This document shows, one piece after another, positions 7,729 to 16,381 of a stretch of DNA of 47,173 bases. The translations under genes were made by a program, and so were the position numbers. Origin of the DNA: an uncultured Bacilli bacterium (GTDB lineage: Bacteria > Bacillota_I > Bacilli_A > ML615J-28 > CAG-313); contig CATLBQ010000012.1 in the NCBI GenBank assembly GCA_949879765.1, positions 1 through 47,173 of the forward strand, read 5' to 3'. Numbering within the stretch: position 1 is the stretch's first letter; each line of letters opens with the position of its first letter. The notes beneath the pieces were generated by a model that had not been told where the DNA came from, made no database searches, and was given only the letters and a program-made list of their open reading frames with translations.

Positions 7729-10221
7729 ATGAAAAAAAGACAATATGTTTTAATCATTTTCTTATCTATTGCTATCATTATTTCTGCTTATTTTTCAGTA
7801 TCTATTTTTATTAAATTATTCGGTGGAGAAGATAAACTGATTATTTTCCCAATCATTGTTTTTATCGTATCACTTGCTTTGTTAATTTCAACTGCTTTTA
7901 GTGCGAAAAATACCAAAGAAGAACGAGGACTTCAAAATAGGCTGAAAATGTGGAATTCCATTACATATAAAGTCAAAAAAGCTGGGGAAACCGCATTTAA
8001 TAAACTGCCAATAGGAATTATTGTCATCAATGATGATTCTAAGATTGTGTGGTCAAATGAGTGTGCACGGACCATCTTTATGAGTCAATTAGAGAAGATT
8101 TATTTAAAAGATATCTCAAAGCATTTGTATGAAAAGTTAGAATTAGAAAGACTAGAATTAGAAGAAGTTGTAGAAGATACGAAGATTACTTGCAACTCTA
8201 ATATTTATGGTAGAATTTATTATGTTGAATATTTGGTAAAATATAGTGTAATCTATTTTACGGATATTACTGATTATGAGGATCTTCAGACGCGTTATTA
8301 TAATAGAATTGAATCAATTGGTTATATTAATATTGATAACTTAGAAGAGTCCCTTCAAGAATTTGATGTTCAATCAAGAGCTGAATATGAAGGAAAAATT
8401 ATTGGTGCGATTGCAAAATGGGCCAAAGAAAATGGTGTGTTTGTAAGAGCCCTTACCTCAACAAAGTATATGATTATTACTGACCAAGAACATTTAGAAA
8501 AACTCATTCAATCGAACTTTACGATTTTAGATGAAATCAAAACGACGTTTAATAATACAAGAACAATTCGAATTACATTGAGTATGGGGATTGCTTGTAG
8601 TGATATCAATGTCAATGATCTTTCAGAAGAAGCACAGCGTCAACTAGAACTAGCGCTAAGCCGTGGTGGTGACCAAGCAGTTGTTAAGAAAAATTCAGAG
8701 ACGTTATATTTTGGTGCAAAGACAGATCCAATTATGAAAGATTCAAAAGTGGAAATTCGTGTAAAATGTGAAGAGTTGACGAATCTTATGAAAAATTCAT
8801 CAAGTATCTTTATTGTAGGACATAAAAATATTGATGCGGATGGGTTTGCAGCAACCATTGCCATTTATCGTTGGGCGAAAAGTTTAGGCAAAACTGCTTA
8901 TATTATTTGTGACCCAGATAGTGTGGATGCGACTGTAGATAAAGTACTCAATACCATCAAAACAGAATATGTTTCTTATTTAGAAGCATTTATTCCACCA
9001 AGAGAAATCATTCATAAAGCAAGTAGAGATAGTTTACTAGTTGTTGTGGACTTCCAAACCATTTATCAAGCCATTGATCCAAAAATGTTCAATCGCTTTG
9101 ATAAAATTGCGGTGATTGATCACCATAGAAAAGGTGAAGGTGCAATTAAAAATCCGAAATTTTATTATTCACAAGCCGCAGCGTCTTCTAGTGTAGAATT
9201 GATTTTTGAATTGCTTTCTTTCTCAGAAGAAGAAATTGAATTTTCTGAATTAGAAGCAACATGGATGCTATTAGGAATTGTTGTTGATACCAATAACTTT
9301 GTATATAGAACTTCTTCAGGCACATTTGAAACGGCTTCTACTTTGAAAAAGTATGGAGCTGATATGAGTATTGTTAAAAATTATTTAAAAGAAGATGTAA
9401 CCGAAAAACTAACCAGACAAGAGATTATCCGAACAATGGAAAAATATCGGGATAGAGTAGGAATAGCGTATGCAGAAGATGATGTTATTTTAGAAAGAGC
9501 AAGTTTGGCTAAAGTATCCGATGAATTATTGACCCTATCTGGTGTGGAATTAGCCATTACAGTAGGTAGAATTTATGAAAACCAAGAATATAAAGTAGGT
9601 CTTAGCGCAAGAAGTTTAGGAAAAGCGAACTGTCAAGTCATCATGGAAAAAATGGGTGGTGGTGGACATTTGAATAATGCTGCTGCGCAAAGAAAAAATG
9701 AAACCGTTCAAGAAACAATAGCCATTCTAAAAGAAAAAATAGATATCTATCTTTCAGAGTTAGAGGAGGAAAAAATGAAAATCATTTTATTAAAAGATTT
9801 AAAGGGAAAAGGCAAGAAAAACGATATTATTGAAGTAGCCGCAGGATTTGGAAACAATTTGGTTAGAGGCGGTTCTGCTATTATTGCCTCACCAGAAAAT
9901 ATCAAACGTTTAGAAGAAGAAAAAAATCAAATTGCACTTCAAGAAGCAGCACTCGTTCAATCAATGAAAGATTTGAAAGAAAAAATTGAAAAAACTGAAG
10001 TGAAAATACCTGTTAAAGTGGGAAAAGAAGGAAAATTATTTGGTTCAGTGAGCACCAAACAAATTGCTGATGCCATTCAAAATAAATTAGGGGATAAGAT
10101 TGATAAACGCAAAATCATCTTGGATAATCCGATTGCATCACTAGGTACTTACGAAATTCCTTTACAACTGCACAAAGACATCGTTGCTAAAATCAAACTA
10201 TTTATTGTTGAAGAAAAATAA
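7729..10221 (+). CDS. gdpP-rplI: Cyclic-di-AMP phosphodiesterase GdpP fused to ribosomal protein L9
   Basis: An 830-codon frame. Residues 1-682 are GdpP: two transmembrane helices (about 8-32 and 37-58), a PAS-like domain (about 85-185), a degenerate GGDEF domain (about 190-325), a DHH domain with H365, D369, D371, D441, D464-H465-H466 and D520, and a DHHA1 domain with GGGGH (643-647). It degrades c-di-AMP and so affects osmotic and wall stress responses. Residues 683-830 are a complete L9, continuous in frame with no stop between them. AGGAGG sits 5 nt before an internal ATG at 9775, so separate L9 is probably made. gdpP and rplI are neighbours in many Firmicutes; here the stop codon is missing. 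Confidence 0.93.
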   Translation: MKKRQYVLIIFLSIAIIISAYFSVSIFIKLFGGEDKLIIFPIIVFIVSLALLISTAFSAKNTKEERGLQNRLKMWNSITYKVKKAGETAFNKLPIGIIVINDDSKIVWSNECARTIFMSQLEKIYLKDISKHLYEKLELERLELEEVVEDTKITCNSNIYGRIYYVEYLVKYSVIYFTDITDYEDLQTRYYNRIESIGYINIDNLEESLQEFDVQSRAEYEGKIIGAIAKWAKENGVFVRALTSTKYMIITDQEHLEKLIQSNFTILDEIKTTFNNTRTIRITLSMGIACSDINVNDLSEEAQRQLELALSRGGDQAVVKKNSETLYFGAKTDPIMKDSKVEIRVKCEELTNLMKNSSSIFIVGHKNIDADGFAATIAIYRWAKSLGKTAYIICDPDSVDATVDKVLNTIKTEYVSYLEAFIPPREIIHKASRDSLLVVVDFQTIYQAIDPKMFNRFDKIAVIDHHRKGEGAIKNPKFYYSQAAASSSVELIFELLSFSEEEIEFSELEATWMLLGIVVDTNNFVYRTSSGTFETASTLKKYGADMSIVKNYLKEDVTEKLTRQEIIRTMEKYRDRVGIAYAEDDVILERASLAKVSDELLTLSGVELAITVGRIYENQEYKVGLSARSLGKANCQVIMEKMGGGGHLNNAAAQRKNETVQETIAILKEKIDIYLSELEEEKMKIILLKDLKGKGKKNDIIEVAAGFGNNLVRGGSAIIASPENIKRLEEEKNQIALQEAALVQSMKDLKEKIEKTEVKIPVKVGKEGKLFGSVSTKQIADAIQNKLGDKIDKRKIILDNPIASLGTYEIPLQLHKDIVAKIKLFIVEEK
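9775..10221 (+). CDS. rplI: 50S ribosomal protein L9, probable internal translation product
   Basis: A 148-residue L9, the usual size. It starts MKIILLKDLKGKGKKNDI, the conserved N-terminal RNA-binding region, followed by AAGFGNNLVRGG, a central helix (about residues 45-75) and the C-terminal domain (KLFGSVSTKQIADAI). The ATG at 9775 is in frame with gdpP, with a perfect AGGAGG (9764-9769) 5 nt upstream. Free L9 for the large subunit would be made by internal initiation, with or without the full-length fusion. dnaB follows, as in other Firmicutes. Confidence 0.8.
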   Translation: MKIILLKDLKGKGKKNDIIEVAAGFGNNLVRGGSAIIASPENIKRLEEEKNQIALQEAALVQSMKDLKEKIEKTEVKIPVKVGKEGKLFGSVSTKQIADAIQNKLGDKIDKRKIILDNPIASLGTYEIPLQLHKDIVAKIKLFIVEEK

Positions 10222-10230
10222 GGAGTCTTT

Positions 10231-11649
10231 ATGCAAGAACATAATCGATCAGTCCCTTATAATAATGATGCTGAAATGTATGTTTTAGGAAGTATCTTAA
10301 TTGAAAATGCTGTAATGAATAATCTTGTTGGAAAGATAAAACCAGAAGATTTTTATAATCCTAAACATGTAACCATTTTTAAAGCAATGACAACCCTATT
10401 TCATCAGAACACGAAAATTGAGACAGTCAGCGTCATTGAACAATTGACTCATGATAAGGTCTCAAATTTAGAAGAATACAAAAGTTATTTAATCGAATTG
10501 ATAGATGTAATTCCTTCTACGGCATCTGTTGGTCTATATATTGATGTTGTGGAAGAAAAGGCAATTGAAAGAAAGATACTAGCAAGTATGCAAGAGTTAT
10601 CGAATGATATCTTGACTTCTAAGTATGATTTCAATACAGTATTAGATAGAGCAGAAGATACCATTTTAGATGTCATCAAAAAAAGAAGAACTTCTTCATT
10701 TGTGACAATTGCAGAGGCAGCCAAACGTGTATATACACAAATTGAAGGATACGTAGGTAATACTTCTGAGTTAACGGGTTTAAATACGGGATATCCTTAT
10801 TTAAATAAAGCGACGCTAGGCCTCCAAAAAGGAGATTTGATGATTCTTGCGGCACGTCCTTCAGTAGGTAAATCGGCATTTGCCATCAATTTGGCACTCA
10901 ATGTAGCAAGAGAAAACAAAGATGCGCATGTTGCTTTATTTTCTCTAGAAATGAGTATTGAACAGTTGATGATGAGAATATATAGTTATCAGGCGAATAT
11001 TGAATTGGGCCGAATTAGAAGTGGTCAATTGAGTAGTGATGACTTATTGCTTTTAGGAATAGCCAGAGAAGATTTGAGTAAATACCATTTACATTTTGAT
11101 GAAAATAGTTCTACCAATATTTCTGATATCCGGGCCAAATGTCGACAATTAAAGCAAGCTGGTGAACTCGATTTCTTAATCATTGACTATTTGCAATTGG
11201 TTACTTTTGATAATTCTAGAGGCAATAGACAAGAAGAAGTATCAAAAATTTCAAGACAATTGAAAACATTAGCTAGAGATTTGGAAATTCCTATTTTAGC
11301 CCTATCTCAGTTATCTAGAGGTATTGAAACCCGTGAAGACAAACGCCCTGTACTTGCGGACTTACGTGAATCAGGAAGTATTGAACAAGATGCTGATATG
11401 GTTTTATTCTTGTTTAGAAGAAAAGACGTTGAAGAAAGTGAAGATGAAGAAGCGGCTAAAAAAATGGAACAAGAAGCAGGATACAAGGAAATTGTATTAT
11501 CTATTGCGAAGAACCGTCAAGGGCCACTAGATAATATAGATTATCATTTTTATGGTGATTTCTCAAAATATAGTGAGCAACGGGAGAGAAAACCACTGGT
11601 GATGAAGAAAAAAAGTCGTTCTTTGAAAACCAAATCATTGAACGAATAA
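10231..11649 (+). CDS. dnaB: Replicative DNA helicase DnaB
   Basis: A 472-residue hexameric replicative helicase (DnaC in Bacillus nomenclature). It has the N-terminal domain (about residues 5-110), a linker, and the RecA-like C-terminal domain with Walker A ARPSVGKS (208-215), a Walker B in LIIDYLQLV, and LSQLSRGIE. It unwinds DNA at the fork with ATP. The start follows the gdpP-rplI stop by 9 nt with an AAGGAG site overlapping that stop, so it is in the same operon. The C-terminus ends in a basic tail (MKKKSRSLKTKS). Confidence 0.96.
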   Translation: MQEHNRSVPYNNDAEMYVLGSILIENAVMNNLVGKIKPEDFYNPKHVTIFKAMTTLFHQNTKIETVSVIEQLTHDKVSNLEEYKSYLIELIDVIPSTASVGLYIDVVEEKAIERKILASMQELSNDILTSKYDFNTVLDRAEDTILDVIKKRRTSSFVTIAEAAKRVYTQIEGYVGNTSELTGLNTGYPYLNKATLGLQKGDLMILAARPSVGKSAFAINLALNVARENKDAHVALFSLEMSIEQLMMRIYSYQANIELGRIRSGQLSSDDLLLLGIAREDLSKYHLHFDENSSTNISDIRAKCRQLKQAGELDFLIIDYLQLVTFDNSRGNRQEEVSKISRQLKTLARDLEIPILALSQLSRGIETREDKRPVLADLRESGSIEQDADMVLFLFRRKDVEESEDEEAAKKMEQEAGYKEIVLSIAKNRQGPLDNIDYHFYGDFSKYSEQRERKPLVMKKKSRSLKTKSLNE

Positions 11650-11695
11650 AATCGTTCATCGATGAATCAAAAGAAAAAGACAAGGAGAGAAAGAT

Positions 11696-12766
11696 ATGAT
11701 AGATCGTTTAGAGGTCATTCGTCAAAGATATCAACAAATTGGCGAGCAATTGATTGATCCCAATATAGTATCTGATATCAAAAAAATGACGGCTTTAGCG
11801 AAAGAACAACGTTCTTTAGAAAAGATTGTTGTCAAATATCAGGAACTACAAAAACTCAATCAAGATATTATAGATTTAAAAGAAATGGTCAATGATTCAG
11901 ATCCTGAAATTAGAGAAATGGCTCAAATGGAATTAGATGAGGCCAATAATCGTTTACCAGAATTAGAAGAGGAAATTAAAATTTTATTGCTACCAAAAGA
12001 CCCAAATGATGAAAAAAATGTTATTGTTGAAATCAGAGGGGCTGCAGGTGGAGATGAAGGTAATATTTTTGCTGGAGACTTGTACCGGATGTATATCAAA
12101 TTTGCCGAAAGCAAAGGATGGAAAGTAGAAGTGATGGATTCTCTTTCTTGTGAAGCTGGTGGTTTTTCACAAATCAGTTTTATGATTAGTGGTGATGCGG
12201 TATACTCTTTTCTAAAATATGAATCCGGAAGTCACCGAGTACAACGGGTACCGACTACTGAATCAGCAGGTCGTATCCATACTTCTACAGCGACAGTTCT
12301 AGTCATGCCGGAAGCAGAAGAGTTAGAAGTTGAATTAGATATGAATGATGTTCGGATTGATACCTTTTGTGCCTCAGGTCCTGGGGGACAATGTGTTAAT
12401 ACAACCAAATCAGCGATTCGGGTTACGCACATCCCTACAGGAATTGTTGTATCTTGTCAAGATGGAAAGAGCCAACATGAGAATAAAGCTAGTGCATTAA
12501 AGGTATTACGTGCAAGACTATATGATCACATGCTTCAAGAAAAAGAAGCCGCAGAAGGTGAAGAAAGAAAAGCAAAGATTGGTCATGGCGATCGTAGTGA
12601 GAAAATTAGAACATACAATTATCCTCAAAATCGACTGACGGATCACCGAATTGGTTATACCATCCAACAACTCGATCGGGTTATGGAAGGTAAACTAGAT
12701 GGTGTCATTGATGCTTTAATTGCATATGAACAAAAAAAGCAATTAAGTGTAGATCAAGACGAATAA
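11696..12766 (+). CDS. prfA: Peptide chain release factor 1
   Basis: A 356-residue class I release factor that reads UAA and UAG. Residues 228-232 are GPGGQ, the GGQ loop that triggers peptidyl-tRNA hydrolysis. P186-T187-T188 in RVPTTES matches the PxT anticodon-like motif of RF1. AAGGAG precedes the ATG. The methyltransferase PrmC, which modifies the GGQ glutamine, is encoded at 13814, with an alanine-racemase-like gene placed between the two. Confidence 0.96.
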   Translation: MIDRLEVIRQRYQQIGEQLIDPNIVSDIKKMTALAKEQRSLEKIVVKYQELQKLNQDIIDLKEMVNDSDPEIREMAQMELDEANNRLPELEEEIKILLLPKDPNDEKNVIVEIRGAAGGDEGNIFAGDLYRMYIKFAESKGWKVEVMDSLSCEAGGFSQISFMISGDAVYSFLKYESGSHRVQRVPTTESAGRIHTSTATVLVMPEAEELEVELDMNDVRIDTFCASGPGGQCVNTTKSAIRVTHIPTGIVVSCQDGKSQHENKASALKVLRARLYDHMLQEKEAAEGEERKAKIGHGDRSEKIRTYNYPQNRLTDHRIGYTIQQLDRVMEGKLDGVIDALIAYEQKKQLSVDQDE

Positions 12767-12804
12767 AATAGCAATACAATGAATATAAAAAAGTGGTGAT
12801 TGAA

Positions 12805-13980
12805 ATGCCACTTTTTATTTATGTCGATAAAATTGAAGACAACATTCGAGAAATTCGTAAAAAAACAAAAAAGAATATCATAGCCGTGCTAAAAAGCGAT
12901 GCGTATGCTATGAAGACATCCTTGATGATACCATTATTGCAAAACAATCAAATTCATTTTTTTGCCTTTGAAAAAAAAGAAGAGTATACAGCCAATCGGA
13001 GCTATCTCCAAGATGATGCGGTATTGATTATGGAAAGTCTCACTGAGCAACAGGTGATAGCGATTGACAATCCCAATGTAAGGATATCTATCAATCATCC
13101 GCTAGATGCCTTCTTTATCAAAGATATAAGGGTGCCTACAACTGTTCATATTCGGATTGATTCAGGTATGAACCGGTTAGGATTAAGAAATATGGAAGAA
13201 TTCAAATGGGTAATCGATACACTAGAGACCAATCCGTTCATTACAATAGAAGGAATTTACACACACTTTTCATCAGATGTAGAAGAGTCGAATTATTACC
13301 AAAAACAAGTGAATCTCTTTGAAAAATACCTTGAATTTAGAAAATTTGACGTTATTCACGCAAATGCGACGAAATCTCTTCATAAAACTTTGTTAGGAAA
13401 TTACGTTCGGGTAGGTATGGCGCTTTATGGATACCACCAACCGCATTTACAGTTAAAACCAGTCCTTCAACTGCAAGTAAGACCATGTAACTTGTTTTAT
13501 CCGAGTAAGAATCAAAAAATAGGGTATATGCAAATGGCTTCGAAAGAAGAAGTAGGGGTTATTCCTCTTGGATACCATGATGTTGATTTACAGCGCATAG
13601 GAAGCATTTATCATAAAACGCAAAGAATCCCGCTTCTTGGCAAAAGTTGTATGAATCATACGCACTTTATTGCAAATGATAAAATTAATTATTTAACTTG
13701 GTTGTCGATTTTTCCAACTAATGATATAATATGTAGTAGTGATGAATACGATTGGTATAGAATCTTGATTTCACTTCAAGCGATGAAACGAATCTATATC
13801 AGAAGGAGAAAGCATGACATTCCAAAAATACTTAAAATTAAAAACCAAGATAGCAGAACAAGTAGGATTAGAACAAGAAGCAGTGAAGTTGTTGGTACTC
13901 GAATTATCGGGCATGGACGGGGCTACCTTTTTCGCGAATTTACATTCGGAAATACCCGAAAATCTAATGACGATATTTGA
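12805..13980 (+). CDS. Alanine racemase-like PLP protein with out-of-frame C-terminal tail
   Basis: A fold-type III PLP enzyme resembling alanine racemase. It has a PLP lysine candidate K30 in AVLKSDAYA, HIRIDSGMNRLG (114-126), GIYTHFSSD, VRVGMALYGY (201-210) and the C-terminal domain with Y257 in PLGYHD. Several normally fixed positions differ: AYAMK instead of AYGHG, GYHDV instead of GYADG, and CMNH instead of CMDQ, so activity is uncertain. Normal homology ends near RIYIRRR (residue 335). The last 55 residues are read in another frame over the start of prmC, a 167-nt overlap. The ATG at 12805 fits better than the GTG at 12793. Confidence 0.75.
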   Translation: MPLFIYVDKIEDNIREIRKKTKKNIIAVLKSDAYAMKTSLMIPLLQNNQIHFFAFEKKEEYTANRSYLQDDAVLIMESLTEQQVIAIDNPNVRISINHPLDAFFIKDIRVPTTVHIRIDSGMNRLGLRNMEEFKWVIDTLETNPFITIEGIYTHFSSDVEESNYYQKQVNLFEKYLEFRKFDVIHANATKSLHKTLLGNYVRVGMALYGYHQPHLQLKPVLQLQVRPCNLFYPSKNQKIGYMQMASKEEVGVIPLGYHDVDLQRIGSIYHKTQRIPLLGKSCMNHTHFIANDKINYLTWLSIFPTNDIICSSDEYDWYRILISLQAMKRIYIRRRKHDIPKILKIKNQDSRTSRIRTRSSEVVGTRIIGHGRGYLFREFTFGNTRKSNDDI

Positions 13981-14668
13981 GGAGGCAACCTCTAAGTATC
14001 TTGAACAAAGAATTCCTGTGCAACACATTATAGGATATAGTTATTTTTATGGCTATCAAATGAAAGTGAATTCCCAAGTCCTTATTCCTCGTCCTGAAAC
14101 CGAAGAATTGGTGAGCTATGTATTGCAAACGTATGATCAAGTATTTCAAGATGCAGCAGTAGATGTAGTAGATATTGGTACAGGTTCTGGAGCCATCGCC
14201 ATTGCGCTTGCCAAAGAAGAGCCGCACTTCTCGGTCGTTGCAACGGATATTTCCCATGAGGCTTTAGTAGTCGCCAAAGAAAATGCACGTCGTAATGAAG
14301 CTAAGGTATCCTTTTTAGAAGGGGATATGATGGAACCTTTGATAAGCCAACAGTTACGTTTTGATATTTTGGTATCGAATCCCCCCTATATACCAGAAGA
14401 TGAATATGTAGAAGATATGGTGAAAAAAAATGAGCCTAATGTAGCCTTATTTGGGGGAGTGGATGGTATGCATTTTTATGAGATTATTCTATCTCAGGCC
14501 CATCACATTCTCAAAGAAAAGAATATCATTTTGTTTGAGCATAGCCATTCTAAAAAGAAAAAAATGATAGCACTTGCGAATCGATATTTTCCAAATGGAA
14601 AAGTAGAAGTGATTCAAGATTTAAATGGAAAGGATCGGTTTACGATCATTGTGAATGAGAAAATATGA
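13814..14668 (+). CDS. prmC: Release factor glutamine methyltransferase PrmC
   Basis: A 284-residue SAM-dependent methyltransferase that methylates the glutamine of the GGQ motif in release factors. It has an N-terminal helical domain (about residues 1-75), PRPETEELV (92-100), SAM-binding VDIGTGSGAIAIALA (119-133) and the catalytic NPPY (189-192). The start is well supported by AAGGAG 6 nt upstream and by normal N-terminal homology. The upstream racemase-like frame therefore overlaps it by 167 nt. Its stop overlaps the tsaC start (ATGA). Confidence 0.94.
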   Translation: MTFQKYLKLKTKIAEQVGLEQEAVKLLVLELSGMDGATFFANLHSEIPENLMTIFEEATSKYLEQRIPVQHIIGYSYFYGYQMKVNSQVLIPRPETEELVSYVLQTYDQVFQDAAVDVVDIGTGSGAIAIALAKEEPHFSVVATDISHEALVVAKENARRNEAKVSFLEGDMMEPLISQQLRFDILVSNPPYIPEDEYVEDMVKKNEPNVALFGGVDGMHFYEIILSQAHHILKEKNIILFEHSHSKKKKMIALANRYFPNGKVEVIQDLNGKDRFTIIVNEKI

Positions 14669-15240
14669 AAATCAATACGATTGAAACCATTACAAAAGAT
14701 ACATTAGAACATAAAATCATTGCTTTTCCAACTGATACAGTGTATGGTATAGGAGCTATGATTACGGATATAGAAGCAATAGAAAAGATTTATCAACTCA
14801 AACAACGTGATTTTCAAAAACCTCTTGCTATTTTAGCAGCGACTAAGGAAGATATTCTACCATATATTGAAACCCCTTCTGTCCAAATATGGGCATTGAT
14901 GGAGCAGCATTGGCCAGGACCACTGACAATTGTGTTTCGTAAGTCGAAAGCTGTTTCTGACCAACTCACCAGGGGATTAGATACGATTGGATTTCGAATT
15001 CCCAATGAACCTGTTACCCTACAACTTTTAAAACAAGTAGGACCTTTGGCTACAACAAGCATCAATATTAGTGGCCAACCTCCACTTAATGATCCGGATT
15101 GTATTGAGCAAACCTTTGGAAGTCAAATAGATTATTTATATGTTCATCACGTAGAAGCATCACAAGTTTCGTCTACGGTTATTGATGCGACTCAGTCTCC
15201 AATTGTGGTGCTGCGTCAAGGTGAAATTCATTTGAAATAG
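14665..15240 (+). CDS. tsaC: L-threonylcarbamoyladenylate synthase (YwlC/TsaC/Sua5)
   Basis: A 191-residue YrdC-domain enzyme making threonylcarbamoyl-AMP from threonine, bicarbonate and ATP for t6A37 in ANN-decoding tRNAs. Motifs are FPTDTVYGIGAM, the nucleotide-binding KQRDFQKPL, GPLTIVFRKS, GFRIPN and TTSINISG. It is the short form, without the extra Sua5 domain. It overlaps prmC by 4 nt, and spoIIR follows, the neighbourhood seen in Bacillus. Confidence 0.93.
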   Translation: MKINTIETITKDTLEHKIIAFPTDTVYGIGAMITDIEAIEKIYQLKQRDFQKPLAILAATKEDILPYIETPSVQIWALMEQHWPGPLTIVFRKSKAVSDQLTRGLDTIGFRIPNEPVTLQLLKQVGPLATTSINISGQPPLNDPDCIEQTFGSQIDYLYVHHVEASQVSSTVIDATQSPIVVLRQGEIHLK

Positions 15241-15243
15241 ATG

Positions 15244-15272
15244 GTATAAAATGGAAAAAATAGTACATATTA
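15244..15272 (+). promoter_or_regulatory. Putative forespore sigma promoter of spoIIR
   Basis: GTATA (15244-15248), 17 bp, CATATTA (15266-15272). This resembles the SigF/SigG -35 and the SigG -10 (CATNMTA, one mismatch). Very similar sites precede spoIIQ and pdaA. The predicted RNA start falls at the SD (GGTGAT, 15278-15283), giving a leader of about 10 nt. Confidence 0.45.
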
Positions 15273-15287
15273 ATTTTGGTGATAACA

Positions 15288-15758
15288 ATGAAACAATTTA
15301 TCCAAAAATGTGGTGTACTTATTTTTTCCATATTTTATTTGGTTTTATTATTTGGATGCGAACAAGGTCAACAAGAAATCCGGCTACGCATCCTAGCATC
15401 TAGTAATGATGCGGCGGACCAACAGTTGAAACTTGAGGTCAAAGAATATGTTCGTCTTTATCTTCTGCATCAAGAAGTACAAGAAATCGATTTATCAAAT
15501 TTTGAGGCAGCACTCAACCAGCATTTCCCAGGCTCTTATATTACGGTACAATATACTTTATCAGATTATGAAGCCAAATCTTATCAAGGCAAAATCATTC
15601 AAGCCGGGAGATACCCTACGCTTTTGATTACAATTGGTGAAGGAAAAGGAAATAATTTTTGGACTTTACTATATCCAGAGTTTTTCAATATCTCATTTGA
15701 AGATGATCATGAAGTAGAATATCGCAGCTATTTCTACGATTTATTTACCAAAAAGTAA
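15288..15758 (+). CDS. spoIIR: Stage II sporulation protein R (SpoIIR)
   Basis: A 156-residue exported protein. A hydrophobic N-terminal segment (about residues 8-24) is followed by a Cys (FGCEQG) that could be a lipobox-like site. Family signatures are RLRILASSNDAADQQLKL and, near the C-terminus, GRYPTLLITIGEGKGNNFW. In spore formers it is secreted from the forespore and triggers SpoIIGA to process pro-SigE in the mother cell. The position next to prmC/tsaC matches Bacillus. The ATG at 15288 is preceded by GGTGAT. A SigF/SigG-like promoter lies at 15244-15272. Confidence 0.88.
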   Translation: MKQFIQKCGVLIFSIFYLVLLFGCEQGQQEIRLRILASSNDAADQQLKLEVKEYVRLYLLHQEVQEIDLSNFEAALNQHFPGSYITVQYTLSDYEAKSYQGKIIQAGRYPTLLITIGEGKGNNFWTLLYPEFFNISFEDDHEVEYRSYFYDLFTKK

Positions 15759-15766
15759 GCATAATC

Positions 15767-16261
15767 ATGCCGTCTATGACATATGATGAGTGGGTGATAG
15801 ACGTGGATACAAATAATGAAATCCAAGAATATAAGATAGAAAGCATTAGAACCAATGCACTCTTGCAACAACAAGCAAAAGATTTTTTGCAACAAATTGA
15901 TTCTGTGATAGAAATTGATGAAGAATTGATTGAAAATGGTGTAGTCATTTTGACGGATGATGTTGTGGGCTATATTACCTATGAAGTCTATTCTGAGTAT
16001 GGATTAATCCGGTATTTTATTTTTCAAAAACAAATTGATGCAAACTATGTCTATCAAATGTTTCAAGCTCTAGTCGGTGTCGCAAAACAAGATGGAATAC
16101 AATCATTTATCTCTATTGGTAAAAATAAAGAAGTTATTGAATTATTTGAAAATTTAGGATTTTATCCATTAGAACATACTGATTTTTTAATCAACGGTCA
16201 AAAAATTATTGGAACTGAATTGGAATATGCAACAATTTTGAAATATGATATGCATGAATAA
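15767..16261 (+). CDS. GNAT-like N-acetyltransferase domain protein
   Basis: A 164-residue protein with a weak GNAT pattern: a central beta strand VVILTDDVVGYITYEV and a C-terminal LFENLGFYPLE typical of the acetyl-CoA fold end. The classical Q/RxxGxG/A loop is not clear, so catalysis is uncertain. B. subtilis has an acetyltransferase gene (ywlB) at the same place beside spoIIR. No Shine-Dalgarno site precedes the ATG at 15767 or the next at 15776, so the start is uncertain. A terminator follows at 16276. Confidence 0.6.
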   Translation: MPSMTYDEWVIDVDTNNEIQEYKIESIRTNALLQQQAKDFLQQIDSVIEIDEELIENGVVILTDDVVGYITYEVYSEYGLIRYFIFQKQIDANYVYQMFQALVGVAKQDGIQSFISIGKNKEVIELFENLGFYPLEHTDFLINGQKIIGTELEYATILKYDMHE

Positions 16262-16275
16262 CTTGAAAAATGGGG

Positions 16276-16302
16276 GAGGCAAAAAGATTGCCTCTTTTTT
16301 TT
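16276..16302 (+). terminator. Rho-independent terminator
   Basis: GAGGCAA (16276-16282) and TTGCCTC (16288-16294) pair around a 5-nt loop, followed by eight T. It ends the unit that reads through spoIIR and the acetyltransferase-like gene. Confidence 0.85.
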
Positions 16303-16324
16303 GGAAAAAAAATGAATATTCAAC

Positions 16325-16353
16325 TTGTTAAAAAATTGAAACTATGTTATAAT
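16325..16353 (+). promoter_or_regulatory. Promoter of the rpiB-atp operon
   Basis: TTGTTA (16325-16330), 17 bp, TATAAT (16348-16353), with an extended -10 TGT. No other clear promoter is seen before the ATP synthase genes, so it probably drives the whole block to the terminator at 23847. Confidence 0.75.
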
Positions 16354-16381
16354 AAACAAGAATGAAGAGGAGTGTGACAAT

